DNA of 64,000 nucleotides from DASZUK01 sp963844575 (GTDB taxonomy: Bacteria > Actinomycetota > Acidimicrobiia > Acidimicrobiales > RAAP-2). The position numbers were made by a program, and so were the translations under genes. The stretch is from NCBI GenBank assembly GCA_963844575.1, contig CAWJOU010000005.1, positions 2,790,001-2,854,000 of the forward strand, read 5' to 3'. The notes under the pieces are model-generated. The model worked only from the letters and a program-made list of their open reading frames with translations. It did no database searches and was not told the origin of the DNA. This document shows, piece after piece, positions 34,138 to 41,541 of the stretch; the first letter of the stretch is position 1; each line of letters opens with the position of its first letter.

Positions 34138-35631
34138 TCAGACCTCGGTACGGGCTTCGATCCGCCCTTCTCGAACGGCATCGACGAGGGCAGTGTGGTC
34201 CAGTTCGGTCTGGTCGGCGTAGGCGGCGGCGAAGTCGGCGACGTGACGGTCGAACCGGTTGCCGGTGCCGAGGTAGCCGGCGATCGCCGCGGCGTTGCCG
34301 GAGCGGGCGTGGGCCCGGGCGAGGGCCCACCCGCAGACCCGGGCGTAGTCGGCCAGGCCCTCGGGGAGCACGCCCTCCGGACTGAACGACCCCTTCATGT
34401 CGCGGAACTGGCGGAAGTAGTAGTCGACGCCGAACGTCCCGGTGCCCCAGCCGAGGAAGATGTCACTGGCGGCCTGCATGAGGCGCTGGCCCTCGACGAC
34501 CCGGCGGCCGTGGTTGTCGTACTGGCTGGCCCGGACGAACGGCTCGAGCACGGACGGATCGGCCTCCTTGAACTGGAGGAGGAGCACGTCGTCGTCGTCG
34601 AGCCCCTGGAGCAGGACGAGGTAGCAACGGGTGCCGACACTGCCGACGCCGACGACCTTGAAGGCGATGTCGACGAACCGGTAGCGCTCGAGCAGGTGCC
34701 GGCGGTCGTCGGGCAGCGACGACACGTAGCTGACGAACATCGCCTCGACCCACTCGTCGAGCCGGTCGTACTGGATGTGCTCGAGCACCGGCGGGTCGTC
34801 GATCAGCCGGCGGACGCCGTCGACGACCGTCGTCAGCTTGCCCATCGCCTGCAGTGCAGTCCGGCCCCGGGCCTTCTTGACGTTGGCCTGCAGGACACGA
34901 CGGGCCCGGGCGCGGGTGACGAGCTTGGCGATCGTCTCGACGTCGATCCGGGCGTACCACGTGTTCATGTGGCCGAGGCCGGCGTAGCCGCCGACCCGCA
35001 GGCGGTACGCCCGGACCGCGGCCTCGGCGGCCGTCCGCGACGCGGTGTCGTCGAACCCGGCGTCCCGGCCGGCGACCATGACACTGGCCGCCAGCCGCTT
35101 GACGTCCCACTCCCACGGCCCGGGCAGCGTCTCGTCGAAGTCGTTGACGTCGAAGACGAGGTTCCGCTCGGGCGTGGCGAAGAGGCCGAAGTTGAGCAGG
35201 TGGGCGTCGCCGCAGGCCTGGACCTCGATGCCGGTGGTGGCGGTCGTCGCCAGGTCGTGGGCCATGACGGTGGCCGAGCCACGGAGGAAGGCGAACGGCG
35301 ACGCCAGCATCCGGCCGTAGCGGATCGGCACGAGCTCGGGGACCCGGCTGAGGTTGGACGCCTCCAACAGGGCGATCGGGTCGGCCCGGCCCGGCGGCGG
35401 CTCCCAGCCGCGGTGGTGGCTCCGCGGCACGTCCTTGCGACGCGACCGGCCGTGCTCGTAGTGCTCGGCCACGGTCACCCGGTTCGCCTCCCGGTGGCCG
35501 ATCCCGTCGGGCAGGATCGACGCGTCGGGTGCTGTCGGGTCAGCCGCCGTGCCCGGCTGGGGCATCGGCGGCGGCGACGTCGGCGGTGGCGACATCGGTG
35601 GCGGCGACATCGGCGGCGGATGTCCGGTCAT
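34138..35631 (-). CDS. DUF2252 protein (kinase-like fold)
   Basis: A 497-residue DUF2252 protein. Conserved segments: RKDVPRSHHRGWEPP, PIRYGRMLASPFAFLRGSA, QACGDAHLLNFGLFATPERNLVFDVNDFDETLPGPWEWDVKRL, and GVGSVGTRCYLVLLQG. The GDAHLLNFG/VFDVNDFDE pair resembles the catalytic and metal loops of aminoglycoside-phosphotransferase-like kinases, and a kinase activity is plausible but unproven. The N-terminus is a run of PPPMS/PPPTS repeats encoded by 15-bp units (35577-35630). ATG 35631 overlaps the msrA stop. Confidence 0.88.
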   Translation of the reverse strand: MTGHPPPMSPPPMSPPPTSPPPMPQPGTAADPTAPDASILPDGIGHREANRVTVAEHYEHGRSRRKDVPRSHHRGWEPPPGRADPIALLEASNLSRVPELVPIRYGRMLASPFAFLRGSATVMAHDLATTATTGIEVQACGDAHLLNFGLFATPERNLVFDVNDFDETLPGPWEWDVKRLAASVMVAGRDAGFDDTASRTAAEAAVRAYRLRVGGYAGLGHMNTWYARIDVETIAKLVTRARARRVLQANVKKARGRTALQAMGKLTTVVDGVRRLIDDPPVLEHIQYDRLDEWVEAMFVSYVSSLPDDRRHLLERYRFVDIAFKVVGVGSVGTRCYLVLLQGLDDDDVLLLQFKEADPSVLEPFVRASQYDNHGRRVVEGQRLMQAASDIFLGWGTGTFGVDYYFRQFRDMKGSFSPEGVLPEGLADYARVCGWALARAHARSGNAAAIAGYLGTGNRFDRHVADFAAAYADQTELDHTALVDAVREGRIEARTEV

Positions 35632-36350
35632 CGGGCCGCCGGGCTCTCGGCTGACCCACCCTCGGCTGACCCAGCCTCGGCCGGGCCACTCTCGGCCCGA
35701 CCGCCGAGGACGCCGATCGGGCAGGACACGCCGGTCCCGCCGAGCCCGCAGTAACCGTTCGGGTTGGCCGCCAGGTACTGCTGGTGGTACGCCTCGGCGT
35801 AATAGAAGGGCCCAGCCGGCGCGACCTCGGTCGTGATCGTCCCGTAGCCGGCCGCGCTGATCGCCGTCTGGTACCGGTCGACCGCGGCCCGGGCGGCTTC
35901 CGCCTGGGCGGCGGACGTCGTGTAGATGGCCGACCGGTACTGGGTCCCGACGTCGTTGCCCTGGCGCATCCCCGCCGTCGGATCGTGGCCCTCGAAGAAG
36001 ACGGCGAGCAGCGCGTCGTACGTCGTCTTGGTCGGATCGAAGACGACGAGGACGACCTCGGCATGACCGGTGCGGCCGGAACAGACTTCCTCGTACGTCG
36101 GGTTCGGCGTGTAGCCGCCGTCGTAGCCGACCGCGGTCGTGTAGACGCCATCGGTCTCCCAGAACTTGCGCTCGGCGCCCCAGAAGCAGCCCATGCCGAA
36201 GATGGCCTGCTCCAGGCCGTCGGGGAACGGCGGCTGCAACGGCGTGCCGAGGACGAGGTGCCGGTCGGAGACCGCCATCGGCGTCGACCGGCCCGGGAGC
36301 GCCCGGTCCTCGGGCACGATCTCCTGCTTGTGGGCGGTGAACAACCCCAT
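35628..36350 (-). CDS. msrA: MsrA, peptide methionine-S-sulfoxide reductase
   Basis: A 240-residue repair enzyme reducing methionine-S-sulfoxide. The catalytic GCFWGAE motif has C55; GYDGGYTPNPTYEEVCSGRTGHAE and the C-terminal YHQQYLAANPNGYCGLGGTGVSCP with candidate resolving cysteines follow. After this the protein ends in a repeated AESGPAEAGSAEGG tail from short tandem DNA repeats, absent from usual MsrA. An AGGAGG site precedes ATG 36350. It leads an operon with DUF2252 and the LLM oxidoreductase. Confidence 0.94.
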   Translation of the reverse strand: MGLFTAHKQEIVPEDRALPGRSTPMAVSDRHLVLGTPLQPPFPDGLEQAIFGMGCFWGAERKFWETDGVYTTAVGYDGGYTPNPTYEEVCSGRTGHAEVVLVVFDPTKTTYDALLAVFFEGHDPTAGMRQGNDVGTQYRSAIYTTSAAQAEAARAAVDRYQTAISAAGYGTITTEVAPAGPFYYAEAYHQQYLAANPNGYCGLGGTGVSCPIGVLGGRAESGPAEAGSAEGGSAESPAAR

Positions 36351-36445
36351 CGGTCGCCTCCTGTCGTCGATACCAGTATGGACGTCAACCGGCCTGGCTG
36401 CCGGCCTGTTCCCCGTTGGCCGTCACCCCGCCTCCGGCCTCGCGC

Positions 36446-36487
36446 TTGACATTCGTTTGCGATGGGTTACGATATATCGGTACCGAT
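36446..36487 (+). promoter_or_regulatory. padR promoter overlapped by two palindromes (likely PadR operator)
   Basis: TTGACA (36446-36451), 16-bp spacer, TACGAT (36468-36473). Overlapping the -10 box is the perfect 10-bp palindrome CGATATATCG (36470-36479), followed by the perfect 12-bp palindrome ATCGGTACCGAT (36476-36487) at the predicted start site. PadR regulators commonly repress their own operon from such sites. This AT-rich island stands out from the surrounding sequence. A leader of about 117 nt follows. Confidence 0.7.
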
Positions 36488-36596
36488 CGTGATAACACGA
36501 TGGAGCATGAAGGAAAACAACGGCGGCGGCGGCGCCAGGGACCTCGCAGCGAGGTCGCCCGGGGCGCCCCGGGACGATCGATCGAAGGAGATCGAA

Positions 36597-37178
36597 ATGG
36601 ACAACCGATACGACAGAGGCAGTAGGGAGCACGGCCGGAGCCGGGGACGAGGCCGCGGGATGCGCGGCATGGAAGGCCCCGGCGGCGGTTGGGGTGGCGG
36701 CCCGGGACCGGGCTGGGGCGGCGGGCGGCGGCGGATGCGCCGCGGCGACATCCGGCGGGCGGTCCTCTCGACGCTGGCGGACGGGCCGGCCCACGGCTAC
36801 GAGGTCATGCGCCGGCTCGAGGAGCGCAGCGGCGGGATCTGGCGGCCGAGCCCCGGCTCGGTCTACCCGACGCTGCAGATGCTGGAGGACGAGGGGCTCG
36901 TCCGGTCGACGACGCAGGACGGGACGCGGACGTACGAGCTGACCGACACCGGCCGCGGCGAGGCGGAGGCGGCGACGAAAGAGGGCGACCGGGAGGCACC
37001 GTGGGACTTCGGCGGCGAGGGCGCGGACCGGACCCGGTCGCTCAAGATGGCCGTCGTCCAGGTCCAGATGGCCGCCCGGCAGCTGTCGATGGCCGGCCAG
37101 CCGGAGCAGGTCGAGCGGGGCCTGGAGATCATCCAGCGGGCCCGCAAGGAGCTCTACCAGATCCTGGCCGAGGCCTGA
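36597..37178 (+). CDS. PadR-family regulator with glycine/arginine-rich N-terminus
   Basis: A 193-residue protein. Residues 1-45 are low complexity (RGRGRGMRG, GGGWGGGPGPGWGGG). The winged helix follows: GDIRRAVLSTLADGPAHGYEVMRRLEERSGGIWRPSPGSVYPTLQMLEDEGLVRS, classic PadR, then a C-terminal dimerisation helix. ATG 36597 has an AAGGAG ribosome-binding site; an in-frame ATG at 36507 would add 30 residues but lacks as good a site. Likely represses itself and the ABC exporter downstream. Its stop codon lies in a perfect 21-bp tandem duplication. Confidence 0.9.
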   Translation: MDNRYDRGSREHGRSRGRGRGMRGMEGPGGGWGGGPGPGWGGGRRRMRRGDIRRAVLSTLADGPAHGYEVMRRLEERSGGIWRPSPGSVYPTLQMLEDEGLVRSTTQDGTRTYELTDTGRGEAEAATKEGDREAPWDFGGEGADRTRSLKMAVVQVQMAARQLSMAGQPEQVERGLEIIQRARKELYQILAEA

Positions 37179-37211
37179 CCGGCGAGCACCGAGGCCTGAC
37201 CGGCGAGCACC
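37170..37211. repeat. Perfect 21-bp tandem duplication across the padR stop
   Basis: Copies at 37170-37190 and 37191-37211 are identical; each contains the last codons of padR and the TGA. The gene therefore ends at the first copy and the second is a silent spare. Confidence 0.97.
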
Positions 37212-37250
37212 GAGCCCGGCGCAGCGAGCGGTAGCCTCGATCCCGAACCT

Positions 37251-38252
37251 ATGACGACGACCGCCCCCACGCCGGCGCCACAGCGGCCGGCCGCCGACCG
37301 GCCGGACGACGCGATCATCCGCACGGTCGACCTGACGAAGGTCTACGCCGGTGCGGACTTCCGGGCGGTCGACGAGCTGAACCTGTCGGTGTCGGCCGGC
37401 GAGATCTTCGGCCTGCTCGGGCCGAACGGCGCCGGCAAGACGACGACGGCCGGCATGCTGACGACCCGGGTCGTCCCGACGTCGGGGCGGGCGGTCGTCG
37501 GCGGCGTCGACGTCGTCGCCCACCCGGCGCTGGCCAAGCAGCTCATCGGCATCGTCTCCCAGACGAACACGCTCGACCGGCAGCTGACGGTCTGGGAGAA
37601 CCTCTACTTCCACGGCCGGCTCTTCGGCATCGCCGCCAAGGAGTCCCGCCGGACGGCCGACGAGCTGCTGGAGAAGTTCCAGCTGGCGAAGTGGGGGAAG
37701 GCGTCGGTCTACGCGCTGTCGGGGGGGATGGCCCAGCGGCTGATGGTGGCCCGGGCCATCTTCCACCGGCCGGCCGTCCTCTTCCTCGACGAGCCGACGG
37801 CCGGCCTCGACCCGCAGAGCCGGCTGGCGCTGTGGGAGATCCTCCGGACGCTCAACGGCGAAGGGCAGACGATCCTGCTGACGACGCACTACATGGAAGA
37901 GGCCGACCAGCTCTGCGGCCGGGTGGCGATCATGGACCACGGCCGGATCCTCGCCCTCGACACCCCGGACCAGCTCAAGCGGAGCGTCGGCGCGGACACG
38001 ATGGTGACGGTCAAGGCGACCGGCGATCCCGACGAACTGGCCGCGGTGCTGACCGCGGCCATCGGCGGCGTGACCGGCAGCCGGCCGGTCGACGGCGGCG
38101 TCGAGCTGCTCGTGCACGGTGCCGACCGGCTCGTCCCCCGGGTGGTCGCCGCGGCCGAGCAGGGCGGGTTCGAGGTGGCCGACCTGTCGGTCGCCGAGCC
38201 GAGCCTGGAGACGGTCTTCATCAACCTGACCGGAAAGGCCCTGCGGGACTGA
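37251..38252 (+). CDS. ABC exporter ATP-binding protein (DrrA-type)
   Basis: A 333-residue ATPase: Walker A GPNGAGKTTT near residue 59, Q-loop VSQTNTLDRQLTVWENLYF, signature ALSGGMAQR, Walker B VLFLDEPTAGLDPQ, and the switch histidine in LLTTHYMEEADQLC. The C-terminal regulatory domain is of the daunorubicin-resistance/multidrug type. It energises export with the permease encoded immediately downstream (1-bp overlap, TGATG). PadR-ABC pairing is common for drug- or peptide-responsive exporters. Start ATG 37251. Confidence 0.93.
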   Translation: MTTTAPTPAPQRPAADRPDDAIIRTVDLTKVYAGADFRAVDELNLSVSAGEIFGLLGPNGAGKTTTAGMLTTRVVPTSGRAVVGGVDVVAHPALAKQLIGIVSQTNTLDRQLTVWENLYFHGRLFGIAAKESRRTADELLEKFQLAKWGKASVYALSGGMAQRLMVARAIFHRPAVLFLDEPTAGLDPQSRLALWEILRTLNGEGQTILLTTHYMEEADQLCGRVAIMDHGRILALDTPDQLKRSVGADTMVTVKATGDPDELAAVLTAAIGGVTGSRPVDGGVELLVHGADRLVPRVVAAAEQGGFEVADLSVAEPSLETVFINLTGKALRD

Positions 38253-39151
38253 TGGCCGTCGACGCGCCCCCCGTCGCCGAGAGTGTCGTGCCCGGCGAGG
38301 GCCCGCTGCACCTCACGCCGACCCGGTCGACGATGGCGGCCAGCCGGACCGCGCTCAAGGCGCTCATCCTGCGCGACCTCGTCGTCCTCAAGAAGAACTT
38401 CTGGGAGTTCGTCATCCGGACGCTCGTCCAGCCGTTCCTGCTCTGCTTCGTCTTCTTGTACGTCTTCCCGAAGATCGGCCAGGGCATCGGCGGCGGGAGC
38501 AACCCGGCCGCGGAGTCGGCGTTCGCCACCGTGCTCGTCCCCGGCGTCGTCGGCATCTCGATCATGTTCCAGGGCATCCAGGCCGTCGCCATGCAGATGG
38601 CCCAGGAGTTCGGGTTCACCCGGGAGATCGAGGACCGGGTCCAGGCGCCGTGCCCGATCTGGCTGGTCGCCATCTCCAAGGTGCTGTCCGGCGCCGTCCA
38701 GGGCCTGATCTCCGCGGCGATCGTGCTGCCGATCGCCTCCGTCGTCCACGCCGCCGGCGTCGAGGCCAACCTGTCGCTGCACTGGTGGATCATCGTCACC
38801 CTCGTCCCACTGGCCTGCGTGGCGATGACGTCGCTCGGGCTGCTGCTCGGCACGTCGTTCGAGCCGCGGAACATCGGGCTGATGTTCGGCTTCGTCGTCC
38901 TGCCGATCACGTTCCTCGGCGGCACGTACTACCAGTGGACGAGGCTCGTCCCGGTCAAGGTCGGCGGGTGGCACTGGCTGCAGACGGTCGTCCTGATCAA
39001 CCCGCTGATCTACGTGAACGAGGGGATGCGCGCGGCGTTCACCGACGCCTCGCACATGCACCTCTACATCGTCTACCCGGTGCTCGTCGGCTTCTGCGTC
39101 GTCTTCCTCGGCCTCGGGCTGCGGAACTTCCGGCGCCGCGTCCTCTCCTAG
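38252..39151 (+). CDS. ABC-2 type exporter permease (DrrB-type)
   Basis: A 299-residue membrane protein with six hydrophobic segments in ABC-2 layout: FVIRTLVQPFLLCFVFLYVF, FATVLVPGVVGISIMFQGI, IEDRVQAPCPIWLVAISKVLSG, then helices ending in IYVNEGMRAAFTD and VYPVLVGFCVVFLGLGLRNFRRR. Partner of the ATPase upstream, with which it overlaps by one base. The stop TAG is within a perfect 20-bp tandem repeat. The substrate is unknown. Confidence 0.92.
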   Translation: MAVDAPPVAESVVPGEGPLHLTPTRSTMAASRTALKALILRDLVVLKKNFWEFVIRTLVQPFLLCFVFLYVFPKIGQGIGGGSNPAAESAFATVLVPGVVGISIMFQGIQAVAMQMAQEFGFTREIEDRVQAPCPIWLVAISKVLSGAVQGLISAAIVLPIASVVHAAGVEANLSLHWWIIVTLVPLACVAMTSLGLLLGTSFEPRNIGLMFGFVVLPITFLGGTYYQWTRLVPVKVGGWHWLQTVVLINPLIYVNEGMRAAFTDASHMHLYIVYPVLVGFCVVFLGLGLRNFRRRVLS

Positions 39152-39185
39152 CGATCAGGCTCGGGTCCTAGCGATCAGGCTCGGG
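39146..39185. repeat. Perfect 20-bp tandem duplication across the permease stop
   Basis: Copies at 39146-39165 and 39166-39185 are identical and contain the permease TAG. The convergent cNMP/TrxR gene ends four bases beyond the second copy. Confidence 0.97.
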
Positions 39186-39188
39186 CGG

Positions 39189-40826
39189 TCAGCTCGAGAA
39201 CGCCAGGTACTGGTGGACCGACCGTACCGACGACGAGCCCTCGCCCACGGCCGCGGCCACCCGCTTGGTCGACCCCGATCGGAGATCGCCGACGGCGAAG
39301 AGCCCGGGGTGGCTGGTCTCGAACGGCAACGGCAGCCGGTCCAGCGCCACCCATTCGTCGCCGAGCTGCTCGGTCAACGAGAGGTCGGTGAGCACGAAGC
39401 CTCGTTGGTCGACCGCGGCGCAGCCGGAGAGCCAGCCGGACGACGGGTCGGCGCCGATGAAGGAGAACAGCCCGGCGCAGTCGACGACCGTCTCGCCGTC
39501 GGGGCCCTTCAGATGCAGCGCCCGCAGCGTCTGGTCCCCGTCGAGGGCGACCACGGTCGTACGCGTCCGGACGGTGATGCCGGGGTCGGCGTCGATCCGC
39601 TGCTCCAGGTAGCGCGACATGCTCGCCCCGAGGTCCGACCCCCGGATGACGAGCGTGACCGCACACCCACCCTGGCTCAGGAAGATCGCGGCCTGCCCGG
39701 CGGAGTTGCCGCCACCGACGACGACGACCGGCGCCGTTCCGCACATGCGGGCCTCGATCTCGGTCGCCGCGTAGTACACGCCGTTGTCCTCGAACTCGCC
39801 CAGTCGAGTCGCGTCCAGCCGCCGATAGGCCGCGCCGGTGGCGGCGATCACGGACCGTCCGGCGACATCGCTGCCGTCGCTCAGGCGGACGACCAGATGC
39901 CCGGCGTGGTTGCGCAGCGAGACCGCGGTGCACGGCGCGGTGAGGTTGGCCCCGAACTTCTGGGCCTGGATCACCGCCCGCTGCGTGAGCTCCCCGCCGG
40001 AGACGCCCATCGGGAACCCGAGGTAGTTCTCGATCCGCGAGCTCATCCCGGCCTGCCCACCCGGCGCGGTCATCTCGACTCCGAGGGTCCGGAGCCCCTC
40101 GGAGGCGCCGTACACCGCGGCGGCCAGACCGGCCGGGCCACCGCCCACGACGACCAGGTCGAAGCAGCGCCCCGGCAGGCTCTCGACCGTCAGCCCGAGA
40201 TAGCTCGCCAGCTCGCCGGGGGTCGGTCGGCGCAGCACCGTTCCCGAGGCGATGACCACCGGCAGGTCGCTCGCCGCGACGTCGAACTGCCGCAGGAGAT
40301 CGTCCACCAGGGCGTCCCGGTCCGGGTCCAGCCATTCGTGGGGCACTCGGGTCCGCGTCAGGAACTCCCGGACCCGGAGCGACTCGGGCGAGAACTGCGA
40401 GCCGATGACCCGGATCGCCGGCGCCGCGCCCGTCAAAAGGAACGACCGGCGGGCGACGAAGGCCGCCAGGATGGTGTCGCCCAGCCGCGGGTTCGTCGCC
40501 ATCAACTGCCGCAACTGGTCACGCGGCACGACGATGGCCTCGCCGGACGTGACCACCCGAGCCGAGACGAACAGCCGGAGCCCGCTCAGCATGTTCTGCT
40601 CGCCGAGGAACCGACCCGGTCCGTGATGGACGAGCACGTTCTCGCCACCGTCGACCGAGAGCACGATGTCGACCTCGGCGCTGACGAGGACAAAGAAGTC
40701 GTAGCTGGCGTCGCCCTCCCGGAAGAGGTACTCCCCCACCTCGACCTGGCGTCGAACGCCCAGCTCGGCGATCAGCGCCATATCGGCGGCGTCCAGCGTC
40801 GGAAGGGCCACTGCCTCGTCTGTCAT
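39189..40826 (-). CDS. Cyclic-nucleotide-binding domain fused to a thioredoxin-reductase-like flavoprotein
   Basis: A 545-residue protein in three parts: a cNMP-binding domain (residues about 10-125; GEYLFREGDASYDFFVLVSAEVDI and GRFLGEQNMLSG), a glutaredoxin/thioredoxin-like domain (about 137-215; IRVIGSQFSPESLRVREFL, without CxxC), and a TrxB-like FAD/NAD module (VVVGGGPAGLAAAVY near 226, GGGNSAGQAA near 371, FAVGDLRSGSTKRVAAAVGEGS). The disulfide motif CATC of thioredoxin reductase reads AATE at 353-356, so classic disulfide exchange is impossible. ATG 40826 follows a GGAGG site. Probably a regulatory or alternative-acceptor NAD(P)H oxidoreductase. Confidence 0.88.
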   Translation of the reverse strand: MTDEAVALPTLDAADMALIAELGVRRQVEVGEYLFREGDASYDFFVLVSAEVDIVLSVDGGENVLVHHGPGRFLGEQNMLSGLRLFVSARVVTSGEAIVVPRDQLRQLMATNPRLGDTILAAFVARRSFLLTGAAPAIRVIGSQFSPESLRVREFLTRTRVPHEWLDPDRDALVDDLLRQFDVAASDLPVVIASGTVLRRPTPGELASYLGLTVESLPGRCFDLVVVGGGPAGLAAAVYGASEGLRTLGVEMTAPGGQAGMSSRIENYLGFPMGVSGGELTQRAVIQAQKFGANLTAPCTAVSLRNHAGHLVVRLSDGSDVAGRSVIAATGAAYRRLDATRLGEFEDNGVYYAATEIEARMCGTAPVVVVGGGNSAGQAAIFLSQGGCAVTLVIRGSDLGASMSRYLEQRIDADPGITVRTRTTVVALDGDQTLRALHLKGPDGETVVDCAGLFSFIGADPSSGWLSGCAAVDQRGFVLTDLSLTEQLGDEWVALDRLPLPFETSHPGLFAVGDLRSGSTKRVAAAVGEGSSSVRSVHQYLAFSS

Positions 40827-41037
40827 GTTGCGGAGCCTCCAGATCGACGGCGGCGGCGACGGCACCCGTCGTCGGCCCGTGCCACCTGCGTGGCTACCAC
40901 AAGGGCGTCGCCGGGGGAAGTGGGGCTTTGGGCGAGCGGTCGGCCGCCGAGGACGGCCGAGCCGATCGCGACACCGCGTCCCGCTGGTAAGCCGGACTCC
41001 GCCGGGCCGGCGGACGGCCCGACGGGAGGTGCACGAG

Positions 41038-41460
41038 ATGAACCAGGTCCTGTACTCGGCGACGTCGACGGCGTGGGGCGGCCGGAACGGTCGGGTGACG
41101 TCGACCGACGGCCGGATCGACCTACAGCTGTCGATGCCGAAGTCGATCGGCGGCGACGACGGTGCCGGGACGAACCCCGAGCAGCTCTTCGCCACCGGCT
41201 ACGCCGCCTGCTTCCACAGCGCGCTCAAGCTCGTCGCCGGCCGCCAGCACGTCGACGTCAGCGAGTCCGCCGTCTCCGTCACCGTCGACCTCATCAGCGA
41301 CGGCAGCGGCTTCGGCATCGGGGCGAAGATCGAGGCCGAGCTGCCCGGCGTCGACGCCCAGACCGGCCGCCAGCTGATCGACGCCGCTCACGAGGTCTGC
41401 CCGTACTCGAAGGCCACCCGCGGCAACATCCCGGTCGAGCTGGTCGTCGTCGACGGCTGA
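41038..41460 (+). CDS. ohr: Ohr, organic hydroperoxide resistance protein
   Basis: A 140-residue OsmC/Ohr-family peroxiredoxin-like enzyme. Both catalytic cysteines are present, in GYAACFHSALKL (C57) and HEVCPYSKATRGN (C121), with LYSATSTAWGGRNGRVTSTDG at the N-terminus marking Ohr rather than OsmC. It reduces fatty-acid and other organic hydroperoxides using lipoylated proteins in known examples. A GGGAGG ribosome-binding site precedes ATG 41038. No OhrR regulator is adjacent; the 211-bp region between it and the divergent flavoprotein gene has no clear operator. Confidence 0.93.
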   Translation: MNQVLYSATSTAWGGRNGRVTSTDGRIDLQLSMPKSIGGDDGAGTNPEQLFATGYAACFHSALKLVAGRQHVDVSESAVSVTVDLISDGSGFGIGAKIEAELPGVDAQTGRQLIDAAHEVCPYSKATRGNIPVELVVVDG

Positions 41461-41541
41461 CGGCGGCTCAGCCGAGCCCGAGCCGCTCCGGCCGGTCGGC
41501 GATCGGATCGAGCACCGCGGTCGCGCCACCAGGCCTCGGGG

